DNA of 64,000 bases from Pseudomonadota bacterium (GTDB taxonomy: Bacteria > Pseudomonadota > Alphaproteobacteria > Sphingomonadales > Sphingomonadaceae). Position numbers and translations under genes: made by a program. Each line of letters starts with the position of its first letter. The first letter of the stretch is position 1. Positions 16,869 through 26,345 of the stretch are shown here, one piece after another. The DNA lies in assembly GCA_023423655.1 (NCBI GenBank), contig JAFAFE010000005.1:372001-436000 (forward strand), written 5' to 3'. The notes under the pieces were generated by a model. The model had not been told where the DNA came from, ran no database searches, and was given only the letters and a program-made list of their open reading frames with translations.

Positions 16869-19800
16869 ATGCGTACGACTTTGCTTGCTTCGACCTGCTT
16901 GATTGCAGTCATGGCCACCCCCGCTTTTGCCGAAACCACGATCAGCACCGCCGTCACCGCCCCGGTCAAAACATCGACCGCCAATAATGGTGCAGCCGAT
17001 GATGTGAAGATCAGTTCGACCGGCTCGGTCAAACCGGCATCGGGGACGGCGGTGACCATCGACAGCAATCACAAGATTGTCAACGAAGGCACGATCGAAT
17101 TCGGCAATGTCGATGGCGCGACCGGCATCCATGCCAATGCGGGTGTGACCGGCGGCATCACCAATGCGGCGAGCGGCAAGATTATCGTCAATGAAAGCTA
17201 TGAGCCGACCGACGCCGACAAGGATGGCGACCTTGATGGTCCCTTTGCGGTCGGGTCGAACCGCGTCGGCATTTCGACCGGCGGCGCGTTTACCGGCAAT
17301 ATCACCAATAGCGGCTCGATTGTGGTCGAAGGCAATAATTCGGCGGGCATCCTGTTGGGCGGCCCGCTTACCGGCAAATTCGTCAATGACGGCACGGTGA
17401 GCGTGCTTGGCGACCGCGCGCTAGGCGTTGGCCTTAAGGATGTGACCGGCAATGTCCGGCTAGCCGGCACGATTACCGCGCAAGGTCTTGATGCAACGGC
17501 GGCACGGCTGGAAGGCAATATTAATGGTGCGCTGGAAATCCAGGGCAATCTGACCTCGACCGGCTATCGTTACACGACTGTCCCTGCCGATCCGTCCAAG
17601 CTTGACGCCGATGACTTGTTGCAAGGCGGCCCCGCTTTGTCGGTCGAAGGCAATGTGACCGGCGGCATCATCTTTGCCGTCCCGCCCAAAAATACCAGCG
17701 AAACCGATAAGGACGCCGATAAGGACGGCATCGAGGACGCCAAGGAAGGTTCGGCACTGGTCCGCTCCTTTGGCGAAGCGCCTGCGGTGCGTATCGGGTC
17801 AGCCGACCAAGACATCACCATCGGCGCGGTGGCTGGCACCGGCACCGGCTTTGGCGTCGTGATTGACGGCGGCATCCAGGGCGCAGGTCTTTATACGGGG
17901 GTCAACGGCAACGGGCTTCAGGTTGGCGGGCTTGGCGGCGCGGTCACGATCGATGGCGGCATCGGCATCGGTGCCACCGGTTCGGTGCGCGCATCGTCCA
18001 AGGACGCATCGGCCACCGCCATCCGCATCGGCGCGAACGCCACCACGCCGGAAATCCGCAACGCTGGCACGGTTGAAGCGACCGGCGGCGGCACGGCGAG
18101 CGCCATCAGCACCGCTATCCTTGTCGAGGCGGGCGGGTCGGTCGATACGCTGCGCAACAGCGGCACGATCAACGCCAAGGCGGCGGACAAGGATGGCACG
18201 GCTATCGCCATTCTCGATAAGTCGGGAACGGTCGACCTTGTTGAAAATAGCGGCGCGATTACCGCAAGCGGCGCACTCGCAACGTCCGACCGCAATGTCG
18301 CGATTGATTTGAGCGCCAATGCCAATGGCGCAACCGTCAAGCAAACCGCAGTCGCATCGGGCGTCGCCGCTCCTAAAATTGTCGGCGATGTGCGCTTTGG
18401 CGCGGGCAATGACATATTCGACATTGCCGATGGCACGATGGACGGCACCAGCAGCTTTGGCGCAGGCGACAACCGGCTCAACCTGTCGGGCGATGCGATC
18501 TACACCGGCAAGGCCAATTTCGGGGCGGGCAATGACACGATGGCATTGAGCGGCACCTCCGCCTTCAAAGGCGCGGTCGATTTTGGCGGCGGCGCGGATG
18601 TGATGACGATTGGCGGAAGCTCGGTCTTTTCGGGCAGCCTCGCCAATGCGCAAGGCTTGGCGGTTACCGCATCGGGCGGCGTTTTCGATGTGGTCGGCTC
18701 GGCCAAAATCGCCTCGCTCACGGTCAATAATAAGGGCATTATCGGCGTCACCGTCGGCGGCACCAATATGACCGGGCTTGAAGTCAGCGGCGCAGCGAGC
18801 TTTGACACCGATTCCAAGCTTGCGATCCAACTGTCCAATATTGCCAATGCCGAAGGCAAGCATGTGGTCATTACTGCGGGATCGCTGACGGGCGCGAATA
18901 ACCTCACCGCCTCGACCACGCTTCTCCCCTTCCTTTATAAAGGCACGCTGAGTTCCAACGCCAACCAGATTATCGTCGATGTTGCGCGTAAAGACACGAC
19001 CGAACTGGGTCTCAACCGTTCGGAATCTTCGGCGTTTAACGCGGCTTACGCGGCCTTTTCGAAAGACAAGATGGTCGAAGATGTGTTCCTTGCTATCAAT
19101 GATGGCGACCATTTCCGCAACCAACTCCAGCAAATGTTGCCCGAACATGAAGGCGGCGTGTTTGAAACCGTTACCTCCGGCTCGCGCACGCTCGCCCGCT
19201 TCCTCGGCGACCCCAAGGGGCCGTTCAAGGATGAAGGCAATTGGGGCTATTGGGTGGCACAAGCCGCTTGGGGCACCTCTAAGAGCCTTGGCGATACTGC
19301 AAGCTATGATGTGAGCGGCTGGGGCGTGACGATGGGCGGCGAACGCAAGACCGGCATCGGCAATTTCGGTGTGTCGGTTGGCTATATGAACGGCAAGGAC
19401 GGCAATGGCAGCAATGCCAATGAAGTGCGCTCCAACCATTGGGAACTGGCCGGTTACTGGCGTTTGCGCAGCGATAATTGGCTCGCTTATGCGCGCGTTT
19501 CGGGCGCAAAGATCGGCTTTGACGGCACGCGCTATTTCTCCGGCGAAATCAACAAGACCAAGGTTGAAAAGACCATGACCGCCGATTGGGACGGCACTTT
19601 ATGGTCGGCGTCGGGCGCGGTCAGCCATGATTTCATGTCGGGTAATTTGTCGGTCCGTCCGGTGCTTGCGGTCGATTATTACAAGCTCAAGGAAGACGGC
19701 TATGCCGAAACCGGTGGCGGCGATGCGCTCGACCTTACCGTATCGGGCCGCGATAGCGACGAGTTAGCCGTATCCGGCACGGTCGCGGTCGGCCTCGATT

Positions 19801-20075
19801 TTGGCGGTATCGACCAATATGACGGCTGGTATCGTTTTGAACTGGAAGGCGGTCGCCGCCAGATAGTCGGCGGGGCGCTTGGCGCGACCACGGCTGTATT
19901 CAAGGACGGCACCCCCTTCACCCTGACACCGGCAGAACGCACGAGCGGCTGGGTCGGCAAATTGCGCGCGGTGGCGGGCAATTCCGGCTTCCAGATCGGC
20001 GGCGAATTGTCGGCAGAAGAACAGCAAAGCCATGTCGCACTGGCTTTGCGTGCAAGCTTGCGGATCGGGCTATAA
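16869..20075 (+). CDS. classical autotransporter (type Va) with beta-helix passenger
   Basis: From the ATG at 16869 this is a 1068-residue protein. That start has AGGA 5 bases upstream and gives a clean signal peptide (MRTTLLASTCLIAVMATPAFA). An upstream TTG (16836) and ATG (16857) are alternatives. The passenger is a repetitive beta-helix of short G/N/T-rich repeats (GITNAASGKIIVNES, GNITNSGSIVVEGNN). It has two aspartate-rich inserts (DADKDGDLDG, TDKDADKDGIEDAKEG) and a set of FGAGxDxxxLSG repeats at about 18391-18610. The last 270 or so residues form an autotransporter beta-barrel (GNWGYWVAQAAWGTSKSL onward) ending ALRASLRIGL. The barrel would insert in the outer membrane and expose the passenger. 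The function of the passenger is unknown. Confidence 0.93.
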   Translation: MRTTLLASTCLIAVMATPAFAETTISTAVTAPVKTSTANNGAADDVKISSTGSVKPASGTAVTIDSNHKIVNEGTIEFGNVDGATGIHANAGVTGGITNAASGKIIVNESYEPTDADKDGDLDGPFAVGSNRVGISTGGAFTGNITNSGSIVVEGNNSAGILLGGPLTGKFVNDGTVSVLGDRALGVGLKDVTGNVRLAGTITAQGLDATAARLEGNINGALEIQGNLTSTGYRYTTVPADPSKLDADDLLQGGPALSVEGNVTGGIIFAVPPKNTSETDKDADKDGIEDAKEGSALVRSFGEAPAVRIGSADQDITIGAVAGTGTGFGVVIDGGIQGAGLYTGVNGNGLQVGGLGGAVTIDGGIGIGATGSVRASSKDASATAIRIGANATTPEIRNAGTVEATGGGTASAISTAILVEAGGSVDTLRNSGTINAKAADKDGTAIAILDKSGTVDLVENSGAITASGALATSDRNVAIDLSANANGATVKQTAVASGVAAPKIVGDVRFGAGNDIFDIADGTMDGTSSFGAGDNRLNLSGDAIYTGKANFGAGNDTMALSGTSAFKGAVDFGGGADVMTIGGSSVFSGSLANAQGLAVTASGGVFDVVGSAKIASLTVNNKGIIGVTVGGTNMTGLEVSGAASFDTDSKLAIQLSNIANAEGKHVVITAGSLTGANNLTASTTLLPFLYKGTLSSNANQIIVDVARKDTTELGLNRSESSAFNAAYAAFSKDKMVEDVFLAINDGDHFRNQLQQMLPEHEGGVFETVTSGSRTLARFLGDPKGPFKDEGNWGYWVAQAAWGTSKSLGDTASYDVSGWGVTMGGERKTGIGNFGVSVGYMNGKDGNGSNANEVRSNHWELAGYWRLRSDNWLAYARVSGAKIGFDGTRYFSGEINKTKVEKTMTADWDGTLWSASGAVSHDFMSGNLSVRPVLAVDYYKLKEDGYAETGGGDALDLTVSGRDSDELAVSGTVAVGLDFGGIDQYDGWYRFELEGGRRQIVGGALGATTAVFKDGTPFTLTPAERTSGWVGKLRAVAGNSGFQIGGELSAEEQQSHVALALRASLRIGL

Positions 20076-20096
20076 CGCATCAGCCCGATTTTGCTG

Positions 20097-20150
20097 GCAA
20101 GGAGGAAGGTATCTCCCCCCTCATCCCCCACCTTCCTCCTTGCCCTTTTT
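20097..20150 (+). terminator. intrinsic terminator after the autotransporter gene
   Basis: A 14-bp perfect stem, GCAAGGAGGAAGGT at 20097-20110 with ACCTTCCTCCTTGC at 20130-20143, is followed by CCTTTTT. It lies 22 bases after the stop codon. Confidence 0.85.
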
Positions 20151-20347
20151 GTTAATAAGAACTGGAATAGATTATTCGTGTTGCCCGCGCCTTTACCCGG
20201 CCTCCAAGCCCGACCTTGCCAATCACGCCAATGTTGCGTGTTGGCTATGGTCCGCTATATATCGTCGCCGCCGGGGGGCCACAGGATGCGCGAGTCACGA
20301 CGCGCTGCATCCGGACTGGATTAGATACAGGCCGAAGCGAACGACAT

Positions 20348-20872
20348 ATGAGCATCGAGGATAGACGGCCTGCCGTGGCGCAAGGCGGCATGGCAGCATT
20401 GCTGCTTGCCCACCGCGACCAGCTCATCCGCTTTCTGGAAGCGCGCGGTGCGGGTGACATGGCCGAAGATTTGTTCCAGGAATTATGGTTGCGGCTCTCC
20501 TCTACCGCCACAGGGCCGGTGAGCCAGCCGCTCCCCTATCTGTATCGCGCGGCCAATAATCTGATGCTCGACCGTTACCGTTCGGTGCAAGCAGCGGCCA
20601 AGCGCGAACAGGCTTGGGGCGAAGCGGTTGCGCCCTATAGCCAACCGTCCAGCGAACAGCGCCTGATTTCACGCGAGGAATTGGCCGCAACCGATGCGGC
20701 GATTGACGCGACCGGCACGCGTGCTGCCAGCATTTTTCGCCAGTTTCGCCTTGAAGGACGCACGCAACGCGATATTGCAACCCTTATGGGTGTCAGTTTG
20801 AGCACAGTCGAAGCCGATTTGCGCAAAGTTTATGCGGCCTTGGCTGCTTTGCGGAGGCAGAGCGATGCGTGA
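20348..20872 (+). CDS. ECF sigma factor, FecI-like
   Basis: This 174-residue extracytoplasmic-function sigma factor has region 2 (MAEDLFQELWLRLSS, YLYRAANNLMLDRYR) and region 4 with a helix-turn-helix (RTQRDIATLMGVSLSTVEAD). The ATG at 20348 (MSIEDRRPAV) was chosen because the reading frame upstream has no sigma-like sequence. In FecI-type systems the sigma factor is released by an outer-membrane signal passed through FecR. The gene overlaps the following fecR-like start by 8 bases, and the receptor gene follows, so a full surface-signalling cassette is present. Confidence 0.9.
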   Translation: MSIEDRRPAVAQGGMAALLLAHRDQLIRFLEARGAGDMAEDLFQELWLRLSSTATGPVSQPLPYLYRAANNLMLDRYRSVQAAAKREQAWGEAVAPYSQPSSEQRLISREELAATDAAIDATGTRAASIFRQFRLEGRTQRDIATLMGVSLSTVEADLRKVYAALAALRRQSDA

Positions 20873-21806
20873 GCCCATGCCCCTTCCCGCCGCTGAAACC
20901 CAGGCGATTGACTGGGTCATCCGCCAGCGCGACCCCGCTTTTGATGCGTGGGAAGCGTTTACCGACTGGTTGGAAGCCGATGCCGCCCATGCCGACGCCT
21001 ATGACCGTATGGCGATGATGGACGCAGAGTTTGAAACGCTTCCGGTTCCTGTTCCGGATATGGTTGCGGATGAAGCGCCTTACGAAACTCAGCCCGCAAC
21101 CCGCTTCGTCAACCGCCGCGCATGGATTGGCGGCGCGATGGCGGCGGCGCTGGTGGGCGTAATCGGCCTGTCGATGTTCGGCAATGATGTGACACGCATC
21201 GAAACGCGCGCGGGCGAACATCAAAGCATTACGCTCGCCGACGGGTCGCGCATCGACATTAATGGTGGTTCGGTTGTCGAACTCGACAAGGATCGCCCGC
21301 GCTATGCGAAACTCGAAAGCGGCGAGGCGATGTTCCATGTCATCCACCGCGACGGCGACCCTTTCACGGTCGATACGGCGGGCGCCAAGCTGGTCGATAT
21401 GGGCACCGCCTTTAACGTCATCCAGCGCAAGGACGGCCTTAATGTCGCGGTGTCGGAAGGGATTGTCCTTTATAACCCCGCCAGCGAAAATGTCCGGCTT
21501 GATGCCGGGCGCGCTTTGACGGTCAAGGTTAATGGCAAGCCTATTGTCTCCGACATTGACATAAGCGGCGTCGGCGGATGGCGCACGGGCCAGCTTTTCT
21601 ACAGCGGTGCGCCTTTGTCCGAAGTCGCGGCCGACTTGACACGCACGGCGGGCATAAAGGTCAGCATTGCGCCTGCGGTCGCATCCCGCCCGTTCCACGG
21701 CGCGCTGCTGGTGGGCGCCAATAAAGCACAAGCGGTGGATGATTTGGCCGCGCTTGCCGACCTGCGCGCCGACAAGCAAGCAGATGGATGGGTGCTGGCA
21801 CAATAA
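20865..21806 (+). CDS. FecR-family anti-sigma/sigma regulator
   Basis: This 313-residue inner-membrane regulator has an N-terminal cytoplasmic DUF4880-type segment (AIDWVIRQRDPAFDAWEAFTDWL). One membrane helix follows at about residues 90-110 (WIGGAMAAALVGVIGLSMF). The periplasmic FecR domain includes QSITLADGSRIDINGGSVVEL, GEAMFHVIHRDGDPF and AGAKLVDMGTAFNV. A C-terminal STN-like domain (GAPLSEVAADLTRTAGIKVSI) ends the chain. The ATG at 20865 has a GGAGG site 8 bases upstream. It should bind the sigma factor inside the cell and the signalling domain of the next protein outside. Confidence 0.93.
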   Translation: MREPMPLPAAETQAIDWVIRQRDPAFDAWEAFTDWLEADAAHADAYDRMAMMDAEFETLPVPVPDMVADEAPYETQPATRFVNRRAWIGGAMAAALVGVIGLSMFGNDVTRIETRAGEHQSITLADGSRIDINGGSVVELDKDRPRYAKLESGEAMFHVIHRDGDPFTVDTAGAKLVDMGTAFNVIQRKDGLNVAVSEGIVLYNPASENVRLDAGRALTVKVNGKPIVSDIDISGVGGWRTGQLFYSGAPLSEVAADLTRTAGIKVSIAPAVASRPFHGALLVGANKAQAVDDLAALADLRADKQADGWVLAQ

Positions 21807-21807
21807 G

Positions 21808-24255
21808 ATGACGCGGCGCTTACCCATTTTGCTGATGCTGTTATTATGGACGTTTCCGGGCGTTGCCCATGCCGAGCCGCGCAGCATCAATGTGCCGCGC
21901 GGCACATTGATCCAGAGCCTGCCGCTCCTCGGACGACAGGCAGGTGTCAGCATCAGTGTTGCCGATGCACGGCTATGGCAAATCCGGGTCAAACCGGTGC
22001 GCGGCACGATGGAGGCAGAACAAGCCTTGGCGCGGATGCTCGCAGGCACCGATGCGCGCGCGGTGCGGGTTAGCGCCACAAGCTGGCGCATCGAACGGCG
22101 GCCGCCCAAACCGCCTGCTGTCCGCCCGCAAGCAAGGCCTCCGCAAAGCTCTGCGCCGCCGCCAGCGCAAGCGCCGCCTGCGCCAATTCCCGAATTGCCG
22201 CCCGCACCCGATATTGTCGTGACGGCGAGCAAGATCCAGACGCCCTATGCAAAATATGCCGGAGTCGCCACCCTGTTGGATGGCGGCGATTTGGCGTTTG
22301 GCGGCGAGCGCGGCACCGAAAGCATCCTGTCGCGGATGGCAACCGTGTCCTCGACGCATCTGGGGTCGGGGCGCAACAAGCTGTTCATCCGCGGCATTGC
22401 CGATTCCAGCTTTACCGGCCCCACCCAAGCGACCGTCGGGCAATATCTGGGCGATATCCGCATGAGCTATAATGCGCCCGACCCCGATTTGCGCCTTTAT
22501 GATATGGAGCGGGTCGAAGTTCTCGAAGGGCCGCAAGGCACGCTTTATGGCGCAGGCTCGATGGGCGGCATCATCCGCATGATGCCCAATGCGCCCAACC
22601 CGCGCGCCGTCAGCCTGACCGCCTCGGCGGGCGTGTCGCTCACCCAACATGGCGATCCCGGCGGCGATATAGCGATGACCGCCAATATCCCCTTGGGCGA
22701 TGACGGCCATGCGCTCCGTCTTGTCGGCTATTCGATTAGCGAGGGCGGCTATATCGACAATCCGCTATTGGGGCAGAGCGACGTCAACCGCACCACTATC
22801 CGGGGCGGGCGCGGGACATTGCGGCTTGATGCGGGGGAAAATTGGACGGTTGACCTTGGCGGCATCTACCAGCGTATCAAAGCCGACGATGCGCAATATA
22901 CCGACCGCAACGCGCCGCCGCTCACTCGCCGCAGTCTGGTCGAGCAGGGCGCGAGCGCACGCTATGGCGCGGCCACTTTGGTTATATCGAAAGATTGGGA
23001 CGAGCTGCATTTTCAATCGTCCAACGCCTTTGTCGACCATCACCTGTCCGAACGGTTCGATGCGAGCATGAGCGAGGATATGCCGCGCGCGTTCGACCAG
23101 CATAATGATACGCGCATGATTGCGAGCGAAAACCGGCTGTCGCGCCCCTATCGCGATGGGCTGGGCTGGGTCATCGGGGCGAGCTTTATCGACAATGATA
23201 CACGCCAGACCCGCGCTTATGGTTATGAAGTTGAACGCTATGCGATCACCGGCGTCACCAACCGGATTACCGAAATCACCGGCTATGGCGAAGTGACGGT
23301 CGAGCTGTTGCGCAACCTCGTCGCGACCGCAGGGCTGCGCTATACCCATGCGCGGCTGGGCGGCAAGGGCGAGGATGTGACGCCTCTGGCTGCAACCACG
23401 GGCCGCGCGATTACCGCCAAGCGCACCGAGGAAGATTTCCTTCCTTCCGTTTCCCTGCTTGCCAATCTAACCGAAAATGTGACGCTTTATACGCGCTATC
23501 AGGAGGGCTTCCGCCCCGGCGGGCTGTCGATCAACGGCAATTTTGTCCAGCATTTCCGCAACGATCATGTGACGACGCTGGAAGCGGGCGCGCGTTTCGG
23601 GCGCAAGGGCGAAACGCCCTTTGATGCGGTGCTGTCGGTATCGCACAGCCGCTGGCGCGATATTCAGGCGGATTTTGTCGATGCGAACGGCTTTCCGACC
23701 ACCGCCAACATCGGCGATGGCAAGATTACGAGCATTTCCGGCGCGTTGGCGCTGCGCCCGCTCAAGGGGCTCTCGCTCGAGCTGGGCGCAGTATATAATA
23801 AAAGCCGCGTGACCCAAATTTCACCAACGCTCGATATGTCGGCGGTGCGCTTTGGCGACTATATTATGAATGACAGCCCGTCCGTTACCATCTCGCCCAT
23901 CGCACGTTTGGGGCGGATTCCCAATGTTGCAAGCCATGCGGTGCGTGGGTCGGTGAGCTATGCGACCTTCCTTGGCGATGAAGATTTCCGCGTCCGCGGC
24001 TGGGCTAATTATATCGGGCCGTCGCGGCTCGGCATCGGGCCGGTGCTGGGTGAAGGCCAAGGCGATTATATCGACACCGGCCTTGCCGCGCGGCTGGGCA
24101 ATGAACGGCGCGGCCTGTCGCTCACCGTCACCAATTTGTTCGATTCGCGCGGCAACCGCTTTGCGCTCGGCACCCCTTTTGTGCCGGGGAGCGCAGGCTA
24201 TCTGACGCCGCTACGCCCGCGTTCGGTGCGGCTCGGCGTTGATGTAAGCTTTTAA
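21808..24255 (+). CDS. TonB-dependent transducer/receptor with STN signalling domain
   Basis: This 815-residue outer-membrane receptor starts at the ATG one base after the fecR stop, with a signal peptide ending PGVAHAEP. Residues about 25-92 form a secretin/TonB N-terminal (STN) domain that contacts FecR (INVPRGTLIQSLPLLGRQAG). A very proline-rich linker occupies about 97-133. A TonB-box-like DIVVTAS is at about 134-140. The plug runs to about 270 (VEVLEGPQGTLYGAGSMGG) and a 22-strand type barrel ends SVRLGVDVSF. The TonB box lies after the linker, as in transducers. The ligand is not evident; FecI/FecR-linked receptors usually take up siderophores, but related receptors in sphingomonads import other compounds. 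Confidence 0.93.
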   Translation: MTRRLPILLMLLLWTFPGVAHAEPRSINVPRGTLIQSLPLLGRQAGVSISVADARLWQIRVKPVRGTMEAEQALARMLAGTDARAVRVSATSWRIERRPPKPPAVRPQARPPQSSAPPPAQAPPAPIPELPPAPDIVVTASKIQTPYAKYAGVATLLDGGDLAFGGERGTESILSRMATVSSTHLGSGRNKLFIRGIADSSFTGPTQATVGQYLGDIRMSYNAPDPDLRLYDMERVEVLEGPQGTLYGAGSMGGIIRMMPNAPNPRAVSLTASAGVSLTQHGDPGGDIAMTANIPLGDDGHALRLVGYSISEGGYIDNPLLGQSDVNRTTIRGGRGTLRLDAGENWTVDLGGIYQRIKADDAQYTDRNAPPLTRRSLVEQGASARYGAATLVISKDWDELHFQSSNAFVDHHLSERFDASMSEDMPRAFDQHNDTRMIASENRLSRPYRDGLGWVIGASFIDNDTRQTRAYGYEVERYAITGVTNRITEITGYGEVTVELLRNLVATAGLRYTHARLGGKGEDVTPLAATTGRAITAKRTEEDFLPSVSLLANLTENVTLYTRYQEGFRPGGLSINGNFVQHFRNDHVTTLEAGARFGRKGETPFDAVLSVSHSRWRDIQADFVDANGFPTTANIGDGKITSISGALALRPLKGLSLELGAVYNKSRVTQISPTLDMSAVRFGDYIMNDSPSVTISPIARLGRIPNVASHAVRGSVSYATFLGDEDFRVRGWANYIGPSRLGIGPVLGEGQGDYIDTGLAARLGNERRGLSLTVTNLFDSRGNRFALGTPFVPGSAGYLTPLRPRSVRLGVDVSF

Positions 24256-24274
24256 AAAGCACACCTCCCGTAAA

Positions 24275-25315
24275 TCAGCCCAACACAGCAAGACTGCTCA
24301 GCACCATCCGCACCAGATCGGCCTGACCGCGCGCACCGGTTTTGGCGTAAATCCGCTTGCTATAATTGCGCGCGGTTTCGGACGTGAGGCGCAGCGATGC
24401 ACCCGCTTCGATGATCGACAGCCCCCGACATATCGCCTCTGTCAGCGCAGCTTCGCGCGGCGACAGGCCGAACAAGGCGGCAATCGCTTTGGCGCTGTTT
24501 TGCGGATTTTTCGGGGCGTCCGTGCGCAGGCTCAGCGTGGCTGCGGCAGGCGGCGACAGCAGCGGAGCAAGTGATGGTGCTGGGCGCAGCATGGCGGGCT
24601 TTTGCTGTGCATCGGCGCTTATCAGGATGCGGCGCTCATCGGGAGCCGCACCGGACAGCGCGGCGGCAGCCTTGGCCCATTCTTCGCCCGGACGCACGGG
24701 CGCGGCTGCGGCAAAAAGCGGATCGCCGTCGCGGGTTAGCGCCATCTGGCGGATACCGAGCAAGCCAAGCGCCTCTTCGGCAATGGCGGCGCGTAAATCC
24801 AACATTTCGCGCGCATGGATTGCATCGAGCGCGACCGCAATGTGCGGCGCCAGGGCGGAAAGCAGCGCGCTGTCGGAGCCGGAAAAATCGCGATCATCAT
24901 GCACAGCGATCACCCACAATGTCTGCGTCATTCCGGAAATCCGGACAAAGCGGGCGAAGGTAAAGCCTTGGTCTTTCAAAAGTTTTTTCTGTTGTTTATC
25001 AATATCCTGATTGTTGCGCACCAGCATTTCTTCGAGCGCATAGACGCGCGCAGGGCGCAAGGAGGCGTAAGGGATGAGGCCCGCGGCGCTCAGCGCCACT
25101 ATATCGAGCGGGCCTGTGTGTGCCACGCCCCATGCGGCGCTAATATGCTGGCGCGGCGGCCCCGCCGCATCGCTCGCCTGACTGAGCAACGCCAGACGCT
25201 CGCCTCCCAACCGCGCGCGCAATTTGCCCGCAAATTCAGGCCAAAGCGCAGCATCGGTAATGCTCCCATAGAGCGGCACGAGCAGATCGCGTTCGTCGGT
25301 GGAGGTCAGCGCCAT
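24275..25315 (-). CDS. LuxR-family transcriptional regulator
   Basis: This 346-residue protein has a C-terminal LuxR/NarL helix-turn-helix at about 283-340 (LFGLSPREAALTEAICRGLS then SETARNYSKRIYAKTGARGQ). The first part, about 1-200, is a probable sensory region without a recognisable name; it is not a receiver domain (no phosphorylatable aspartate pattern) and not an autoinducer-binding domain that I can identify. It is divergent from the cysteine operon, with only 88 bases between start codons. A perfect palindrome lies 10 bases upstream of its start. Control of itself, or of sulfate assimilation, is a positional inference only. Confidence 0.85.
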   Translation of the reverse strand: MALTSTDERDLLVPLYGSITDAALWPEFAGKLRARLGGERLALLSQASDAAGPPRQHISAAWGVAHTGPLDIVALSAAGLIPYASLRPARVYALEEMLVRNNQDIDKQQKKLLKDQGFTFARFVRISGMTQTLWVIAVHDDRDFSGSDSALLSALAPHIAVALDAIHAREMLDLRAAIAEEALGLLGIRQMALTRDGDPLFAAAAPVRPGEEWAKAAAALSGAAPDERRILISADAQQKPAMLRPAPSLAPLLSPPAAATLSLRTDAPKNPQNSAKAIAALFGLSPREAALTEAICRGLSIIEAGASLRLTSETARNYSKRIYAKTGARGQADLVRMVLSSLAVLG

Positions 25316-25324
25316 CGCGCTTTG

Positions 25325-25338
25325 CTCCCATATGGGAG
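25325..25338. promoter_or_regulatory. 14-bp perfect palindrome, candidate operator
   Basis: CTCCCATATGGGAG lies in the 88-base gap between the divergent luxR-like gene and cysD. Its position is typical of an operator, but no protein is known to bind it. Confidence 0.45.
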
Positions 25339-25403
25339 TATTTTGGTCAAGAGCTGCTAGGCATCACTCGGCCACCGCACGCGCGGAAATAGAAAGTCCA
25401 CCC

Positions 25404-26345
25404 ATGTCCACAACCGCCGCCGCTTCGGCTACGCCCCTCCCCGCCGACCGCCTCACCCATCTCGAACGGCTCGAAGCCGAAGCCATCCACATCATGCGCG
25501 AAGTGGTGGCCGAAGCGGAACGGCCGGTCATGCTCTATTCGGTCGGCAAGGACAGCGCGGTGATGCTGCATCTGGCGCGCAAGGCTTTCTACCCCTCACC
25601 CCCGCCCTTCCCCCTGCTCCATGTCGATACGACGTGGAAATTTCAGGAAATGTATCGCCTGCGCGATCGCATGGCGCAGGAAAGCGGGATGGAATTGCTC
25701 GTCTATCAAAATCCCGAGGCGCTCGCCCAAGGCATTAACCCGTTCGATCATGGCGCGCTCCACACCGATATGTGGAAAACCGAAGGGCTGAAACAGGCGC
25801 TCGACCATTATGGTTTTGACGCAGCCTTTGGTGGCGCGCGGCGCGATGAAGAAAAGAGCCGCGCCAAGGAGCGCATCTTTTCCTTCCGCACCGCAAGCCA
25901 CGGTTGGGATCCCAAACATCAGCGCCCCGAATTGTGGAATCTTTATAATGCCCGCAAAAATAAGGGCGAAAGCATCCGCATCTTTCCGATCAGCAATTGG
26001 ACCGAATTGGATGTGTGGCAATATATCCACCTCAACACTATCCCGATTGTCCCGCTCTATTTCGCCGAGGATCGCCCCACGGTCGAGCGCGACGGGATGC
26101 TGTTGATGGTCGATGACGAACGCTTCCCGCTGAAGGATGGCGAAGTGCCGGTGATGCGCTCGATCCGGTTCCGCACATTGGGCTGTTATCCGCTGACGGG
26201 CGCGGTCGAAAGCCGGGCTAAGACTTTGCCCGATGTGATTCAGGAAACCTTGCTCACCACCACATCCGAACGCCAAGGCCGTGCGATTGATAAGGATGCA
26301 GGCGGTGCCGGCATGGAGAAGAAGAAGCAGGAAGGGTATTTCTGA
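25404..26345 (+). CDS. cysD: sulfate adenylyltransferase small subunit
   Basis: This 313-residue CysD makes adenosine 5'-phosphosulfate from ATP and sulfate together with CysN. It belongs to the PAPS-reductase/ATP-pyrophosphatase fold: the PP-loop reads YSVGKDSAVMLHLARKAF, followed by LLHVDTTWKFQEMYRLRD and the conserved FGGARRDEEKSRAKERIFSF. The C-terminal segment RFRTLGCYPLTGAVES is characteristic. The chosen ATG at 25404 starts MSTTAAASATPLPADRLTHL; longer in-frame starts would run into the palindrome region. Its stop overlaps the cysNC start (TGATG). Confidence 0.97.
   Translation: MSTTAAASATPLPADRLTHLERLEAEAIHIMREVVAEAERPVMLYSVGKDSAVMLHLARKAFYPSPPPFPLLHVDTTWKFQEMYRLRDRMAQESGMELLVYQNPEALAQGINPFDHGALHTDMWKTEGLKQALDHYGFDAAFGGARRDEEKSRAKERIFSFRTASHGWDPKHQRPELWNLYNARKNKGESIRIFPISNWTELDVWQYIHLNTIPIVPLYFAEDRPTVERDGMLLMVDDERFPLKDGEVPVMRSIRFRTLGCYPLTGAVESRAKTLPDVIQETLLTTTSERQGRAIDKDAGGAGMEKKKQEGYF

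Noticed and set aside
17799..19439. Open frame of 546 codons opposite the classical autotransporter
   Set aside because: It is antisense to a clear beta-helix and barrel protein. The composition is that of a shadow frame, and there is no ribosome-binding site or recognisable motif.
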